The notes: generated from the sequence alone by a model not told the origin. A DNA stretch of 64,000 nt from Mobilibacterium timonense (GCF_900155555.1 NZ_FUHN01000007.1:303912-367911); one strand, 5' to 3'; counted from the first letter of the stretch, positions 53,176 to 62,700 are shown. Made by a program: numbers and translations.

Positions 53176-53260
53176 TGGTCGAGGGAGATGGATTCGAACC
53201 ATCGAAAGCACAGCTAACGGATTTACAGTCCGCCCCCTTTGGCCACTCGGGAATCCCTCG
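53176..53260 (-). tRNA. tRNA-Tyr (GTA)
   Basis: Acceptor CGAGGGA/TCCCTCG, loop CTGTAAA, long class II variable arm, encoded CCA. The GUA anticodon is a queuosine target of Tgt. Confidence 0.97.
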
Positions 53261-53266
53261 ATATAT

Positions 53267-53341
53267 TGGAGCTGATGGAGGGAATCGAACCCCCAACCTG
53301 CTGATTACAAATCAGCTGCTCTACCGTTGAGCCACATCAGC
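53267..53341 (-). tRNA. tRNA-Thr (TGT)
   Basis: Acceptor GCTGATG/CATCAGC, discriminator T, loop TTTGTAA, encoded CCA. Confidence 0.97.
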
Positions 53342-53374
53342 AAAAGCTGACACATTCATCAGAATGTATCAAAT

Positions 53375-53451
53375 TGGCGACCGGGAACGGGCTCGAACCG
53401 TCGACCTCCAGCGTGACAGGCTGGCATTCTAACCAACTGAACTACCCGGCC
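53375..53451 (-). tRNA. tRNA-Asp (GTC)
   Basis: Acceptor GGCCGGG/CCCGGTC with one G-U pair, discriminator G, loop CTGTCAC, encoded CCA. Queuosine target. Confidence 0.97.
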
Positions 53452-53458
53452 ATAAATT

Positions 53459-53534
53459 TGGTGGGCGCTATAGGGCTCGAACCTATGACCCTCTGCTTGT
53501 AAGGCAGATGCTCTCCCAGCTGAGCTAAGCGCCC
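53459..53534 (-). tRNA. tRNA-Val (TAC)
   Basis: Acceptor GGGCGCT/AGCGCCC, loop CTTACAA, encoded CCA. It is the first gene of the cluster in transcription order. Confidence 0.97.
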
Positions 53535-53646
53535 GCACCAGACACCCTGTCATCTCAAACAGTTCAACCATCATTAGTCGTCAAAATACTTCTGATGACC
53601 GCAGTGATCTGCTCAACGTCTTGTGAATCAAACGACTGCGAGAAGT

Positions 53647-53675
53647 ATGTTAGCATATCTAGCGCTCACTGTCAA
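53647..53675 (-). promoter_or_regulatory. Promoter of the tRNA cluster
   Basis: A perfect -35 TTGACA (53670-53675 on the minus strand), an exact 17-bp spacer and a -10 TAACAT (53647-53652) lie about 110 bp before tRNA-Val. The remaining AT-rich sequence up to yigZ (53676-53814) shows nothing else. Confidence 0.7.
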
Positions 53676-53814
53676 GAGAAATTGTTTTTACATTTTTCTC
53701 TCTTTCAGTCTCAGCGGGTTGAACCGTGCGACTTGTATAGTTTAATACAATTTAGACCTGAAAACAAGTACTAATTTTATCTTTATTTTTACGATTGCTT
53801 TACTTCAGAAAAAT

Positions 53815-54444
53815 TCATACTCGTATCCGTTGCACTCCCTCAGTGGAATCAAGTATCTCACCGCGTCCGGAAGTTACATCAGCCAGCATCTTTCTGAGAT
53901 CTCCTGCATTCTCGGCATCACCTATCAGTTCGATGGTCACCTTATCTGTGTATTCTATACTTCCGGTGGAAAAACTTCCATCCTTTTCCATCGACTTTAT
54001 TTTTTCCAGAAACGAATAATCGATACGGCATTTCAGTTTCACTACGCTGTTTACAGTACACACACCTGCGTTTTCTATCGCTTTTTCAGCGACAGAGGAA
54101 TAGGCTCTGACAAGACCTCCAGTTCCGAGTTTTACACCGCCGAAATATCTTGTTACCACTACTACCATATCAGTCAGATCACTGTCTGTGATCAGCTTAA
54201 GGATTGGGGGACCTGACGTCCCCTGCGGTTCCCCGTCATCGCTCGCCCACTGAAGCTCCTGTTTTTTTCCCACAACAAAAGCTGGAACGTTATGTGTGGC
54301 ATCCTTGTATTTTTCCTTTACGACCGAAATAAACTCACGTGCCTCCACGTCATTGCTGACGGGAGACACATGAGCGATGAATCTCGATCTGTTTATGATC
54401 TCTTCGGCCTCTCCGGGACCGAAGACCGATCTATATAACAGCAT
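53815..54444 (-). CDS. YigZ/IMPACT family protein
   Basis: This 209-residue protein has an N-terminal UPF0029 (IMPACT) domain (SRFIAHVSPVSNDVEAREFI, then HNVPAFVVG, SDDGEPQGTSGPPIL and VVTRYFGGVKLGTGGLVRAYS) and a C-terminal DUF1949 domain with a ferredoxin-like fold. Yeast and mammalian relatives influence translational control by Gcn2. The bacterial function is unclear. It begins 8 bp after hslU on the same strand, so it is probably cotranscribed with the protease genes. Confidence 0.93.
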   Translation of the reverse strand: MLLYRSVFGPGEAEEIINRSRFIAHVSPVSNDVEAREFISVVKEKYKDATHNVPAFVVGKKQELQWASDDGEPQGTSGPPILKLITDSDLTDMVVVVTRYFGGVKLGTGGLVRAYSSVAEKAIENAGVCTVNSVVKLKCRIDYSFLEKIKSMEKDGSFSTGSIEYTDKVTIELIGDAENAGDLRKMLADVTSGRGEILDSTEGVQRIRV

Positions 54445-54452
54445 GGAGCCTC

Positions 54453-55895
54453 CTACAATATGTACTTATCCACATCTACCTGCTTTATCTTTTCCTTGAA
54501 GCAATCCTGGACATAGGCTCTGTCAATGGTGACTTCGCTGATATCAGGATCAGGAAGCCTGAATGACAGATCCTCCAGGAGCACTTCCAGGATAGTATGA
54601 AGTCTTCTGGCACCTATGTTTTCTGTTTCCTCGTTCATCAGATATGCCATGCTGGCGATCTCGTCGATAGCGTCGTCGGTGAAGTTGATCTCCACTCCCT
54701 CTGTTTCCAGAAGGGCCTTCTGCTGCTTTGTAACAGCGTTCTCCGGGACCGTGAGGATCTTCTTGAAGTCCTCCTTGTCCAGGTTCTTGAGCTCAACGTT
54801 GATTGGAAATCTTCCCTGGAGTTCAGGGATGAGGTCGGAAGGCTTTGCCGTGTGGAAGGCTCCCGCACCTATGAAAAGCATGTGGTCGGTCTTTACCGGT
54901 CCGTGCTTCGTGTTGACAACGCTTCCCTCTACGATAGGGAGGATGTCTCTCTGAACGCCTTCCCTCGAAACGTCTGCGCCCGAACTCATGGAACTGCCGG
55001 AAGCTATCTTGTCGATCTCATCTATGAAAATGATGCCGTTCTGCTCTGCGTTGTCCAGCGCTTCGTCAACCACCTGGTCCATGTCGATGAGCTTGTTGGC
55101 CTCTTCCTCAGTGAGGATCTTCCTGGCCTCCCTGACGGTGACCTTCTTGTGCTTCATCTTCTTAGGCATCATGTCACCGAAAATGTTTCCGATGGCTATG
55201 CCCATACCCTCGTTCTGCATATCCAGCTGGTTCGTCTTGGGAGCTTCCTCTACTTCTATCTCTATGAGGGTATCCTCCAGCTTTCCTTCCTTCAGGTCTC
55301 TCTTTACCTGCTCTCTGGCGAGATCGATCTCGCTTCTGGAAGGAGAGTTTTTCTTAGCCTCTTCCTGCTGCTTAGCCTCGTACTGAGCCTTCTGGCTGGT
55401 GTATCCCCCGCCGTTCATGATCATGTCAAAAGGATTGGATGATTTCTTAGAGTCAGGCGACGTCTCTCCGTCGGGGATCAACGCCTCTACGATGCGTTCC
55501 TCGGCCTGCTGCTCGGCAACCTCTCTCTTTTCCGATATCCTTTTCTGCTTCGTGAGCCTTACAGAGGCCTCTACCAGGTCTCTCACCATGGAATCCACAT
55601 CTCTGCCGACGTATCCGACCTCGGTGAACTTTGTAGCCTCCACCTTCACGAACGGGGCATCCATGATCCTTGCCAGGCGCCTTGCGATCTCTGTTTTTCC
55701 GACGCCGGTAGGACCCATCATGAGGATGTTTTTCGGAGTGATCTCCTCCCTCATCTCATCGCTCAGCTTATTCCTTCTGTATCTGTTCCTCAAGGCGATG
55801 GCTACGGATTTCTTGGCCTCGTCCTGACCTATTATGTATTTATCGAGCTCCGCAACTATCTGCTTCGGAGTCATGTTCTTGATATTGTCACTCAT
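54453..55895 (-). CDS. hslU: HslU ATPase subunit of the HslUV protease
   Basis: This 480-residue AAA+ unfoldase feeds substrates to HslV. The N-terminus [34 protein letters not shown] is canonical. Walker A is [13 protein letters not shown], and the pore loop is in GYVGRDV. The charged I-domain (about 110-240) is followed by Walker [12 protein letters not shown]. The C-terminus QVDVDKYIL has the conserved hydrophobic ending that inserts into HslV. The length is slightly above average because of the I-domain. hslV is upstream by 31 bp. Confidence 0.98.
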   Translation of the reverse strand: MSDNIKNMTPKQIVAELDKYIIGQDEAKKSVAIALRNRYRRNKLSDEMREEITPKNILMMGPTGVGKTEIARRLARIMDAPFVKVEATKFTEVGYVGRDVDSMVRDLVEASVRLTKQKRISEKREVAEQQAEERIVEALIPDGETSPDSKKSSNPFDMIMNGGGYTSQKAQYEAKQQEEAKKNSPSRSEIDLAREQVKRDLKEGKLEDTLIEIEVEEAPKTNQLDMQNEGMGIAIGNIFGDMMPKKMKHKKVTVREARKILTEEEANKLIDMDQVVDEALDNAEQNGIIFIDEIDKIASGSSMSSGADVSREGVQRDILPIVEGSVVNTKHGPVKTDHMLFIGAGAFHTAKPSDLIPELQGRFPINVELKNLDKEDFKKILTVPENAVTKQQKALLETEGVEINFTDDAIDEIASMAYLMNEETENIGARRLHTILEVLLEDLSFRLPDPDISEVTIDRAYVQDCFKEKIKQVDVDKYIL

Positions 55896-55926
55896 CTTGC
55901 TCTCCTTAGAAATCGTTTTGTCTTAA

Positions 55927-56466
55927 TTATAATTTCTCTACAGAGATATTCCCGTTCGTGTAAACGCAGATATTCGAAGCTATCTCAAGAGACTTTCTGA
56001 CTATGGACTCTGCGTCCAGATCTGTGTTCTCATACAGTGCCGTTGCTGCCGAATAGGCGTAGTTTCCACCGGATCCTATGGCCACCACGTCCTTGTCAGG
56101 CACGATGACCTCTCCGTTTCCGGATATTACCAGCATATCGTCCTGGTCGACCACTATCATTAGTGCCTCAAGACTCCTGGTGGCCTTGTCGCTCCTCCAG
56201 AACTGTGCGAGATCCACGGCAGCCCTCTTAAGATTTCCTCCGTGTTCCTCCAGCTTGCTCTCAAACTTGTCCGTCAGCGAAAAGGCATCCGCCACAGATC
56301 CGGCAAACCCGCTGAGCACCTTGCCGTTATATATTTTCTTTACTTTCTTTGCGCCATTTTTCATGATGGTAGTTTCACCCATGGTGACCTGGCCGTCTCC
56401 TCCGATGCACACATCACCGTTTGGCCTCTTTACTGCGCAGATGGTAGTCGCGTGAAATTGTACCAT
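55927..56466 (-). CDS. hslV: HslV protease subunit (with short propeptide)
   Basis: This protein of about 179 residues has the proteasome-like fold of the HslV/ClpQ peptidase. The core [36 protein letters not shown] and [12 protein letters not shown] are conserved. The start is ATG 56466 with AAAGGA upstream. The mature N-terminal nucleophile is preceded by MVQFHA, so processing before Thr7 would be needed. B. subtilis CodW instead has Ser2 at the start. An in-frame extension to 56535 lacks a ribosome site. Confidence 0.95.
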   Translation of the reverse strand: MVQFHATTICAVKRPNGDVCIGGDGQVTMGETTIMKNGAKKVKKIYNGKVLSGFAGSVADAFSLTDKFESKLEEHGGNLKRAAVDLAQFWRSDKATRSLEALMIVVDQDDMLVISGNGEVIVPDKDVVAIGSGGNYAYSAATALYENTDLDAESIVRKSLEIASNICVYTNGNISVEKL

Positions 56467-56601
56467 TGTATTTTCCTTTCTGATCCCTTCCGGATCGTAT
56501 GAGCTACGGGACGTCACTCCCAGTGTATTTCGCATATCATAAACATCGATACTATCCCACCAAATAGTGGTGGCTTAATGTAGTGGATATCAAGCAAATG
56601 T

Positions 56602-56639
56602 GAAGAAGCCGCCAGGATCTACTCGGCAGCGGCTTCTTC
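56602..56639 (-). repeat. Hairpin spanning the topA stop codon
   Basis: Perfect 11-bp arms GAAGAAGCCGC (56602-56612) and GCGGCTTCTTC (56629-56639) enclose the topA stop. No strong T-run follows on the minus strand. A second hairpin, CCACCA/TGGTGG, lies at 56557-56573 before hslV. Together they may modulate read-through from topA into hslVU or mRNA stability. Confidence 0.6.
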
Positions 56640-58793
56640 GTTATCTTTACCGGCTTTTTCCTTGTACTTGCACTCCGGGTTAGAGCATTTTATCTGCTTC
56701 GTCTTGCCCTTCGTCTCCACGAGCATTGCTCCGCACTCAGGACACATCCTCCCCGTAGGCTTGTCCCAGTAAACGACAGTACAGTCAGGATACCCCATGC
56801 ACCCATAAAAGATCCTTCCGCGCTTGCGGCTCTTCTTCTCCACTATGTCCTTGCCGCACACCGGGCACTTTACTCCGGTCTTCTTGACGATAGGCTTGGT
56901 GTTCTTGCACTCAGGATATCCTGTGCATGCCATGAACTTTCCGAACCGGCCTTCTTTGATGGCCATCGGGCGGCCGCAGAGCTCACACTTTTCATCGCTC
57001 AGGACCACTTCCTGCTGTATCCTCTCCACTTCCTTTTCGGCCACCTCCAGCTCCTTGCTGAAGCCGCCGTAGAAGTCTTCGATAACGTGCTTCCAGGCCT
57101 CCTTGTTCATCTCCACGTCGTCGAGCTTATCCTCCATCTCTCCGGTGAACTTCACGTCCACAATGTCGGTGAAATAATCCTGGAGGATCCCGATGACATC
57201 AAAGCCCAGCTTGGTAGGCACCAGGCTCTTCTTCTCACGCTTCACGTATTTTCTGGCAGTGAGAGTGGTGATGATAGCGGCGTATGTGCTCGGCCTTCCG
57301 ATGTTCTGCTCTTCCATCTCCTTGACCAGGCCTGCTTCGGTATATCTTGCCGGAGGCTGGGTGAATTTCTGTTCTTTTATTATCTCTTTTTCACCCAGCT
57401 GCTGTCCCTGTTCAAGCACTGGCAAGTCAGCTTCTTCCCCTTGAGCGCTGGTCTTGTATACTTTTCTCCAGCCGTCGAACACCTGCCTGGAGCCATTTGC
57501 CTTCAGTTCGAACCTGCCGTTTTTCACCTTGACAGCCATGGTCTCGACTTCGGCGGGCGCCATCTGGGAGGCAACGAAGCGGGTCCATATGAGGTTGTAG
57601 AGCTTGTACTGATCCGGGGAAAGGGATCCTTTTGCCTCTTCCGGGGTCAGCGTCACGTCCGCAGGTCTTATGGCCTCGTGGGCGTCCTGAATGTCCTTCT
57701 TCTTGTTGCTGTAGAAATTGTCAGATGTATATCTGCTCCCGTAATTCTCCTCGATAAAGTCCTTTGCCGCAGCTCTGGCCGCCGAGGATATCCTCACAGA
57801 ATCCGTACGGATGTAGGTCACCAGACCTCTGGCTCCCCTTCCTTTTATCTCGATACCTTCGTACAGCTGCTGGGCTACCTGCATGGTCTTCCTCGTCTGA
57901 AATCCCAGCTTGATGGAAGCATCCTGCTGCATGCTGGATGTGGTGAACGGCGCATAAGCCTTAGGACTCCTGTGGCCCGGCTTTATCTCGCTTATTTCGT
58001 ATTCTCCAGCGTGGAGCTCTGCTGCGATCGCCTCCGCGTCATCCTTTGTGGCGACAGCCGCCTTTTTTCCACCTATCCTGGACAGCTGTGCCTTAAAGCC
58101 CTCGGTGAAGTCCGAATATATGTTCCAGTATTCTTCAGGAATGAAGTTCTGTATCTCGGTCTCTCTGTCACATAGTATCTTAAGAGCAGCAGACTGGACG
58201 CGCCCCGCTGAAAGTCCCCTGCGGACCTTTTTCCAGAGCAGAGGGCTGATCTGATATCCTACCAGCCGGTCCAGTACCCTCCTGGCCTGCTGGGCGTCTA
58301 CAAGTCCCATGTCGATAGGCCGCGGATGCTTTAAAGCCTCCTTCACGGCCTCCTTGTTGATCTCGTTGAATGTCACCCTGCATTCAGAGGCCGGATCTAT
58401 GTCCAGGATGTACGCCAGGTGCCAGGCTATGGCCTCTCCCTCGCGGTCCGGGTCCGTTGCCAGAAGGATACGGGACGCTGCCTTGCCCTCTTTCTTGATC
58501 GCCTTGATCGTGTCGCTCTTGCCGCGGATGTTGATGTACTCCGGTTCAAAATCGTTGTCCACCTCAACTCCGAGCCTGCTCTTCGGCAGGTCTCTGACGT
58601 GGCCAACCGACGCTATGACCTTGTAGCTGGAGCCGAGATACTTTCCTATTATCTTCGCCTTGGAAGGAGACTCCACCACCAGAAGTGTTTTTTTCCTGGC
58701 GGTCTTCGTCGTCTTCCCGGTCTTCTTAGCCGTAGTCTTTGTCCCGGCAGCCTTTGTAGTGCGGCTGCCTGATGTTGCGGTTTTATCTGCCAT
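56619..58793 (-). CDS. topA: DNA topoisomerase I
   Basis: This type IA topoisomerase of about 724 residues relaxes negative supercoils. A Lys/Thr-rich N-terminal tail of about 35 residues precedes the Toprim domain (KKTLLVVESPSKAKIIGKYLG, ATDPDREGEAIAWHL). The catalytic tyrosine lies in GLVTYIRTDSVRIS. Three C-terminal zinc ribbons (CELCGRPM/CTGYPEC, CPVCGKD/CMGYPDC, CPECGAM/CSNPEC) end the protein. The start at 58793 follows GAAGGAA. The 37 codons upstream are not conserved. dprA precedes it, as in most Bacillota. Confidence 0.97.
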   Translation of the reverse strand: MADKTATSGSRTTKAAGTKTTAKKTGKTTKTARKKTLLVVESPSKAKIIGKYLGSSYKVIASVGHVRDLPKSRLGVEVDNDFEPEYINIRGKSDTIKAIKKEGKAASRILLATDPDREGEAIAWHLAYILDIDPASECRVTFNEINKEAVKEALKHPRPIDMGLVDAQQARRVLDRLVGYQISPLLWKKVRRGLSAGRVQSAALKILCDRETEIQNFIPEEYWNIYSDFTEGFKAQLSRIGGKKAAVATKDDAEAIAAELHAGEYEISEIKPGHRSPKAYAPFTTSSMQQDASIKLGFQTRKTMQVAQQLYEGIEIKGRGARGLVTYIRTDSVRISSAARAAAKDFIEENYGSRYTSDNFYSNKKKDIQDAHEAIRPADVTLTPEEAKGSLSPDQYKLYNLIWTRFVASQMAPAEVETMAVKVKNGRFELKANGSRQVFDGWRKVYKTSAQGEEADLPVLEQGQQLGEKEIIKEQKFTQPPARYTEAGLVKEMEEQNIGRPSTYAAIITTLTARKYVKREKKSLVPTKLGFDVIGILQDYFTDIVDVKFTGEMEDKLDDVEMNKEAWKHVIEDFYGGFSKELEVAEKEVERIQQEVVLSDEKCELCGRPMAIKEGRFGKFMACTGYPECKNTKPIVKKTGVKCPVCGKDIVEKKSRKRGRIFYGCMGYPDCTVVYWDKPTGRMCPECGAMLVETKGKTKQIKCSNPECKYKEKAGKDNEEAAAE

Positions 58794-58912
58794 ATGCGGT
58801 AAAATTCCTTCTATCAAAATTCTTTCTACTATAATATATCTTGCGTTTCGATCTCCATGACCTGCATAGTTACAGATAATACGATGAAATTTGTGATTTT
58901 TCAAGGAAATGA

Positions 58913-59800
58913 TCAGATATGGCCCAAAAAAATTCTTCCCGAGGATGTGGTTATTGCCCCTTTTATCTCCAATACAGTGAGTATTCCGTTGACTTTTGAC
59001 ACCGGCAGTCCGGAGCGGCTCCCGATCTGATCCGGAGTCAGCCCCTGCTCTCCACGAACCAGCCTGTATATCGCGACCTCGTCCTCTCCCATTGAGCTTT
59101 CAAGGCTTTCGTCATCTGTTCCAACAATGCCCGAAGGCTCGACACCCATCTCTCTGACGACATCCTCTATGACCACAAGAGGCGATGCTCCGTCTCTTAT
59201 GAGGAGATTCGTACCAATACTGAACTGACTGTTGATGTTCCCCGGAACAGCATATACCGTCCTGCCCTGTTCCCCTGCTATCTGAGCGGTTATCAGTGAT
59301 CCGCTGTTCAGGCCTGCCTCCACGACTATGGTCACCTGGCTCAGCCCGCTTATTATCCTGTTCCTCGCCGGAAAGCCATAGCTGCTCCCTGGAAAATCCG
59401 GAGGGTATTCACTTATCACCAGTCCCCGTTTCTCTATCTCATCCATGAGCTTCTGATTGGAAGCCGGATATGCCTTGCCTATGGCAGTTCCGAGGACGGC
59501 TATCGTCTTTCCGTTTTCCGGCATCAACGCCCCCTGGTGAGCAAAGGAGTCTATTCCTTTCGCCATCCCGGAGACCACGGTTATTCCGTTTTCGGCGAGC
59601 ATCCGGCCGATCATCATAGCGACTTGTTTTCCGTATATGGTATGGCGTCTGGAGCCCACCACCGCCGCGCAGCGACCGGAAAGCAGCGATATGTCACCAA
59701 CGCAGTAAAGCCTTTTTGGCGCCCTCGGTATCTCCAGCAGGGAAACCGGAAAGTCAGGGGAATCCCGGTCCAATCTTATTATTTTCATATTCTCCCCCAT
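58913..59800 (-). CDS. dprA: DNA-processing protein DprA
   Basis: This protein of about 295 residues has a Rossmann-like fold and loads RecA on incoming single-stranded DNA. CAAVVGSRRHTIYGKQVA, VVSGMAKGIDSFAHQGAL, FPARNRIISGLSQVTIVVEA, SLITAQIAGEQGRTVYAVPG and the C-terminal winged-helix domain (DQIGSRSGLPVSKVNGILTVLE) are in order. The SAM-like N-terminal domain of longer DprA proteins is missing. The start may be ATG 59800 (AGAGGTG upstream) or ATG 59788 four codons later. Confidence 0.96.
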   Translation of the reverse strand: MGENMKIIRLDRDSPDFPVSLLEIPRAPKRLYCVGDISLLSGRCAAVVGSRRHTIYGKQVAMMIGRMLAENGITVVSGMAKGIDSFAHQGALMPENGKTIAVLGTAIGKAYPASNQKLMDEIEKRGLVISEYPPDFPGSSYGFPARNRIISGLSQVTIVVEAGLNSGSLITAQIAGEQGRTVYAVPGNINSQFSIGTNLLIRDGASPLVVIEDVVREMGVEPSGIVGTDDESLESSMGEDEVAIYRLVRGEQGLTPDQIGSRSGLPVSKVNGILTVLEIKGAITTSSGRIFLGHI

Positions 59801-59802
59801 TC

Positions 59803-61338
59803 TCAAAACACCTCTGACGGCCTGTATATCAACGCCTCAGACAGGTGCTGAAACCTGATCTCACGGCTTTCATCCATATCCGCTATGGTCCTCGCAATGC
59901 GCAGTACCTTCATGCCTGTCCTCGGTGTGAGGGCCAGAGAATCGAAGGCCTTATGGAAAAGTTTATCGGTCTCGTCGTCCATCTCCGCGGCTCCCAGAAG
60001 GTCGTCGTCATCCATCCTGCCCGGAGGTCTGTTTCTCCCGGCATCGATCCTGAACCTTCCCGCCGTGTCCACCCATCGCTTCATCTCCTCCGAACTTATC
60101 CCCTGCTCTATATCAACCAGCCCTCGGCTGAACTGACTGTATTCCACCCGCTCCATCCTGACATGGATATCTATCCTGTCCAGCATCGCCCCGCTCAGTC
60201 TTTTCTGATACCTCTCTATATCCGCCTGGCTGCACGTGCACTCTCTTGTTTTATCCCCGAGGTAACCGCATTTGCACGGGTTCGCGGCACACACGAGCAT
60301 GAAATCGCTGGGGAACCTGTACGCTCTCCCCTGACGGAAGTGTGTGATCTCCAGGTCTTCTGCGGGAGTCCGAAGCCCGTCTATTATCCCGGGGCTGAAC
60401 TCCGGAAGCTCATCCAGGAAAAGCACTCCGTTGTGAGCCAGGGATATCTCTCCGGGGACCGGGTAAGCCCCGCCTCCCAGGAGCCCTGCCCTTCCTATGG
60501 TAGAGTGCGGACTCCTGTACGGTCTCTGTGTCACCGCAGAAGTCTCCCCAAGCAGACCCGCTGCGGAATATATCATCGTGGTCTCCAGCATTTCCTTTCT
60601 GGTCATCGGCGGCAGAATGGTCCTTAGTCTTCTGGCCAGCATGGTCTTTCCGCATCCCGGACTCCCGACCATGAGAATGCCGTGCCTTCCTGCCGCCGCG
60701 ATGGCCATGCCGCGCTTTATCAGCGACTGCCCTCGCACATCGTCAAAGCTTATCTCCTTCTCGCTCTGGCCCGCCAGAGAAATATTTCTTTTTTCAGGGA
60801 TGCATATATCCGGCTTCTCCCCGTTGCTCATTTCCTGAAGCACGGCAAAGCACTCCCTCAGGCTCCTCACCGGTATGATCCCCTGCCTTCCGCCTTGCAC
60901 CGCCTCCCAGTAATTTTCATCCGGCACGAAAATGGTCCTGATCCCCTGCTCCCTTAGGCACATCACTATCGGAAGGACCCCATCCACCCTGGTGGTGCTT
61001 CCGTCCAGGGAAAGCTCTCCCAGCATCCCGACTTTTTCCATGATCTCGGTATCGACACAGGAGCCTGCCCCAAGTATCCCCATTGCGATGGGAAGGTCCA
61101 GGTGGCTCCCCGTCTTTCTCAGCTCCGCAGGCCACATGTTTACTACAACTCTGTTTCTCGGATACATGAATCCGGAGTTGCTGACCGCGGCCCGGATCCG
61201 CTCCTTCGATTCACTGACTATCTGAGACGGATGTCCGACTATGGTAAAGTTGGGAAGTCCCCTTGTCACATCTGTCTCCACCACCACCAGTTTTCCCTGT
61301 ATACCGTCGCATACCCCTGTGTTTACGTGACAGATCAT
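59803..61338 (-). CDS. comM: ComM/YifB-family AAA+ ATPase
   Basis: This 511-residue Mg-chelatase-like ATPase is related to ComM, a branch-migration helicase for transformation. The N-terminal Lon-protease-like domain contains VETDVTRGLPNFTIVGHPSQIV. The ATPase core has Walker A GSPGCGKTMLARRL, Walker B GVLFLDELPEF and a zinc-like CNPCKCGYLGDKTRECTC segment. The Mg_chelatase C-terminal domain (LALTPRTGMKVLRIARTIADM) ends it. It sits between yraN and dprA. Confidence 0.95.
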   Translation of the reverse strand: MICHVNTGVCDGIQGKLVVVETDVTRGLPNFTIVGHPSQIVSESKERIRAAVSNSGFMYPRNRVVVNMWPAELRKTGSHLDLPIAMGILGAGSCVDTEIMEKVGMLGELSLDGSTTRVDGVLPIVMCLREQGIRTIFVPDENYWEAVQGGRQGIIPVRSLRECFAVLQEMSNGEKPDICIPEKRNISLAGQSEKEISFDDVRGQSLIKRGMAIAAAGRHGILMVGSPGCGKTMLARRLRTILPPMTRKEMLETTMIYSAAGLLGETSAVTQRPYRSPHSTIGRAGLLGGGAYPVPGEISLAHNGVLFLDELPEFSPGIIDGLRTPAEDLEITHFRQGRAYRFPSDFMLVCAANPCKCGYLGDKTRECTCSQADIERYQKRLSGAMLDRIDIHVRMERVEYSQFSRGLVDIEQGISSEEMKRWVDTAGRFRIDAGRNRPPGRMDDDDLLGAAEMDDETDKLFHKAFDSLALTPRTGMKVLRIARTIADMDESREIRFQHLSEALIYRPSEVF

Positions 61339-61347
61339 CCTATCCTC

Positions 61348-61677
61348 CTAGAAACACTCTGTTATGTGCCTGATCTCCACGGCCATAACGTCAAAAGATA
61401 TCTCCCTTTCATCCAGACCGTGTTCCATCAGGTAAAGCTGTGCGGCTCTCCTGATATGGACCGCCTTGGACCTCCCCACAGCCTCCTCAGGATGACCGTA
61501 ACTCCCGGAGCTCCTGGTCTTCACCTCAACAAAATGGATGACTCCCTCCATATCCGCCACGATGTCTATCTCGCCCATCCTGGTACGGTAGTTCGTCTCC
61601 AGTATCCTGTAGCCTTTCTGTTCAAGCATTGCCGCCGCCAGAGACTCCCCTCTCTGTCCCAGTATCATCTTATCCAC
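61348..61677 (-). CDS. yraN: YraN/UPF0102 family protein
   Basis: This 109-residue protein has a nuclease-like fold: GESLAAAMLEQKGYRILETNYRTRMGEIDIVAD, then VHFVEVKTRSSGSYGHPEEAV, the ExD...ExK pattern of restriction-like endonucleases. It has no proven activity. The start codon is GTG 61677, six bases after AGGAGG. It is the first gene of the leftward comM-dprA-topA-hslVU run. Confidence 0.95.
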   Translation of the reverse strand: MDKMILGQRGESLAAAMLEQKGYRILETNYRTRMGEIDIVADMEGVIHFVEVKTRSSGSYGHPEEAVGRSKAVHIRRAAQLYLMEHGLDEREISFDVMAVEIRHITECF

Positions 61678-61716
61678 GAACTTCCTCCTGACCTTCTATG
61701 CAAAACTCCTGAGAAC

Positions 61717-61745
61717 CTTATATCACAACGGCAAGGCCGTTTCAG
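61717..61745 (-). promoter_or_regulatory. Candidate promoter of the yraN-hslU run
   Basis: On the minus strand CTGAAA (61740-61745), a 17-bp spacer and extended -10 TGATATAAG (TATAAG 61717-61722) lie 40 bp before yraN. The spacer holds an ACGGC/GCCGT inverted repeat (61728-61740). Confidence 0.4.
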
Positions 61746-61795
61746 CACTCCAGAGAAATTGTGCATTTATTCGTCGGATAAAGATATTTTTCTGT

Positions 61796-61822
61796 AAAAA
61801 AAATCCGCAGCAACTGCTGCGG
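61796..61822 (-). terminator. Terminator of the HAD phosphatase gene
   Basis: CCGCAG (61805-61810) pairs with CTGCGG (61817-61822), and eight T residues follow on the minus strand (61796-61803). It sits 20 bp past the gene's stop. Confidence 0.85.
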
Positions 61823-61842
61823 GTATCGCGGCGATGCGTCAG

Positions 61843-62700
61843 TCATCGCTTAAGCACAAATTTTTCGATGGCCTTTGCCACTCCGTCCCTCTCGTTTGTG
61901 TCGGTCACGTAGTCGGCCGCATCCTTCACCTGATCCCATGCATTTCCCATGGCGATCCCTATGCCTGCATCCCTGATCATAGGTATGTCGTTCGGAGCAT
62001 CGCCCATGCACATGAGCTCACCATAGCTGAGATCCAGACGGTCCATGATGAACTTGAGCGCTACGCTTTTGTTGGTGTTCTTTCCTCCGATCTCTATGTT
62101 ATTAGGAACAGATGAAAGGACGGTCGCATTCGGTATGGATTCCAGGAGCGGCTGCCACTTCTTCCTGTCGTCAACTGTGGGAAAGAAGAAATTGATGTTT
62201 TCCATCTGATCCCGGTGGCTGATGATAAATGCAAGAATATCGTCCAGCGGAGTCCTTGTCTTCAGAACGTAATCCCTCGGCCTGAAGCTGCACCCGAAGT
62301 CTCTGATCTCGTCATAAAGCCCTCTGTCGATATATGCCCTGTCGTCGTAGAATGCCTCAAGAGTGAGACCGTTTTCCCTGGCTATTTTCACCGACTCGTC
62401 AACTGCCTCAGGATCGATATAGCTGCTGTAGATCTGTTCCCCTGTAGAAAGATCCGTGACGTGAGCGCCATTTGACGAAATGACGTATCTTAGTCCTTTT
62501 ACATTCAGCAGCACATCAGGCACGGCCGTGAAAGATCTCCCCGTAGATATGCAGACGTTTACACCCATTGCAATGGCCGCCTCTATCGCCTTCCTGTTGC
62601 CCTCAGACAGGCGGCTCCCCTCGCAGAGCGTGGTCCCGTCCAAATCCAGGGCTATGATCTTTATCTCCCGATCTCTTCCGTTCTCTGTCACCTTTTCCAT
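61843..62700 (-). CDS. Cof-type HAD-IIB hydrolase
   Basis: This phosphatase of about 285 residues has the haloacid dehalogenase fold. Motif I is IIALDLDGTTL (nucleophile Asp), motif II is ISTGRSF, and motifs III and IV are NKSVALKFIMD and CMGDAPNDIPMI. Its C2B cap domain is of the Cof/YwpJ group, which acts on sugar phosphates or flavin phosphates. The start at 62700 follows AGGAGG by six bases. The open frame upstream (52 codons) is not conserved. It is divergent from the TrkA gene. Confidence 0.95.
   Translation of the reverse strand: MEKVTENGRDREIKIIALDLDGTTLCEGSRLSEGNRKAIEAAIAMGVNVCISTGRSFTAVPDVLLNVKGLRYVISSNGAHVTDLSTGEQIYSSYIDPEAVDESVKIARENGLTLEAFYDDRAYIDRGLYDEIRDFGCSFRPRDYVLKTRTPLDDILAFIISHRDQMENINFFFPTVDDRKKWQPLLESIPNATVLSSVPNNIEIGGKNTNKSVALKFIMDRLDLSYGELMCMGDAPNDIPMIRDAGIGIAMGNAWDQVKDAADYVTDTNERDGVAKAIEKFVLKR

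Noticed and set aside
52908-53574. Several 60-100-codon open frames on both strands
   Set aside because: They coincide exactly with tRNA genes and are products of tRNA sequence.
54597-55442. 281-codon plus-strand frame opposite hslU
   Set aside because: Leu/Val-rich mirror of the hslU gene, with no start signal or recognisable family.
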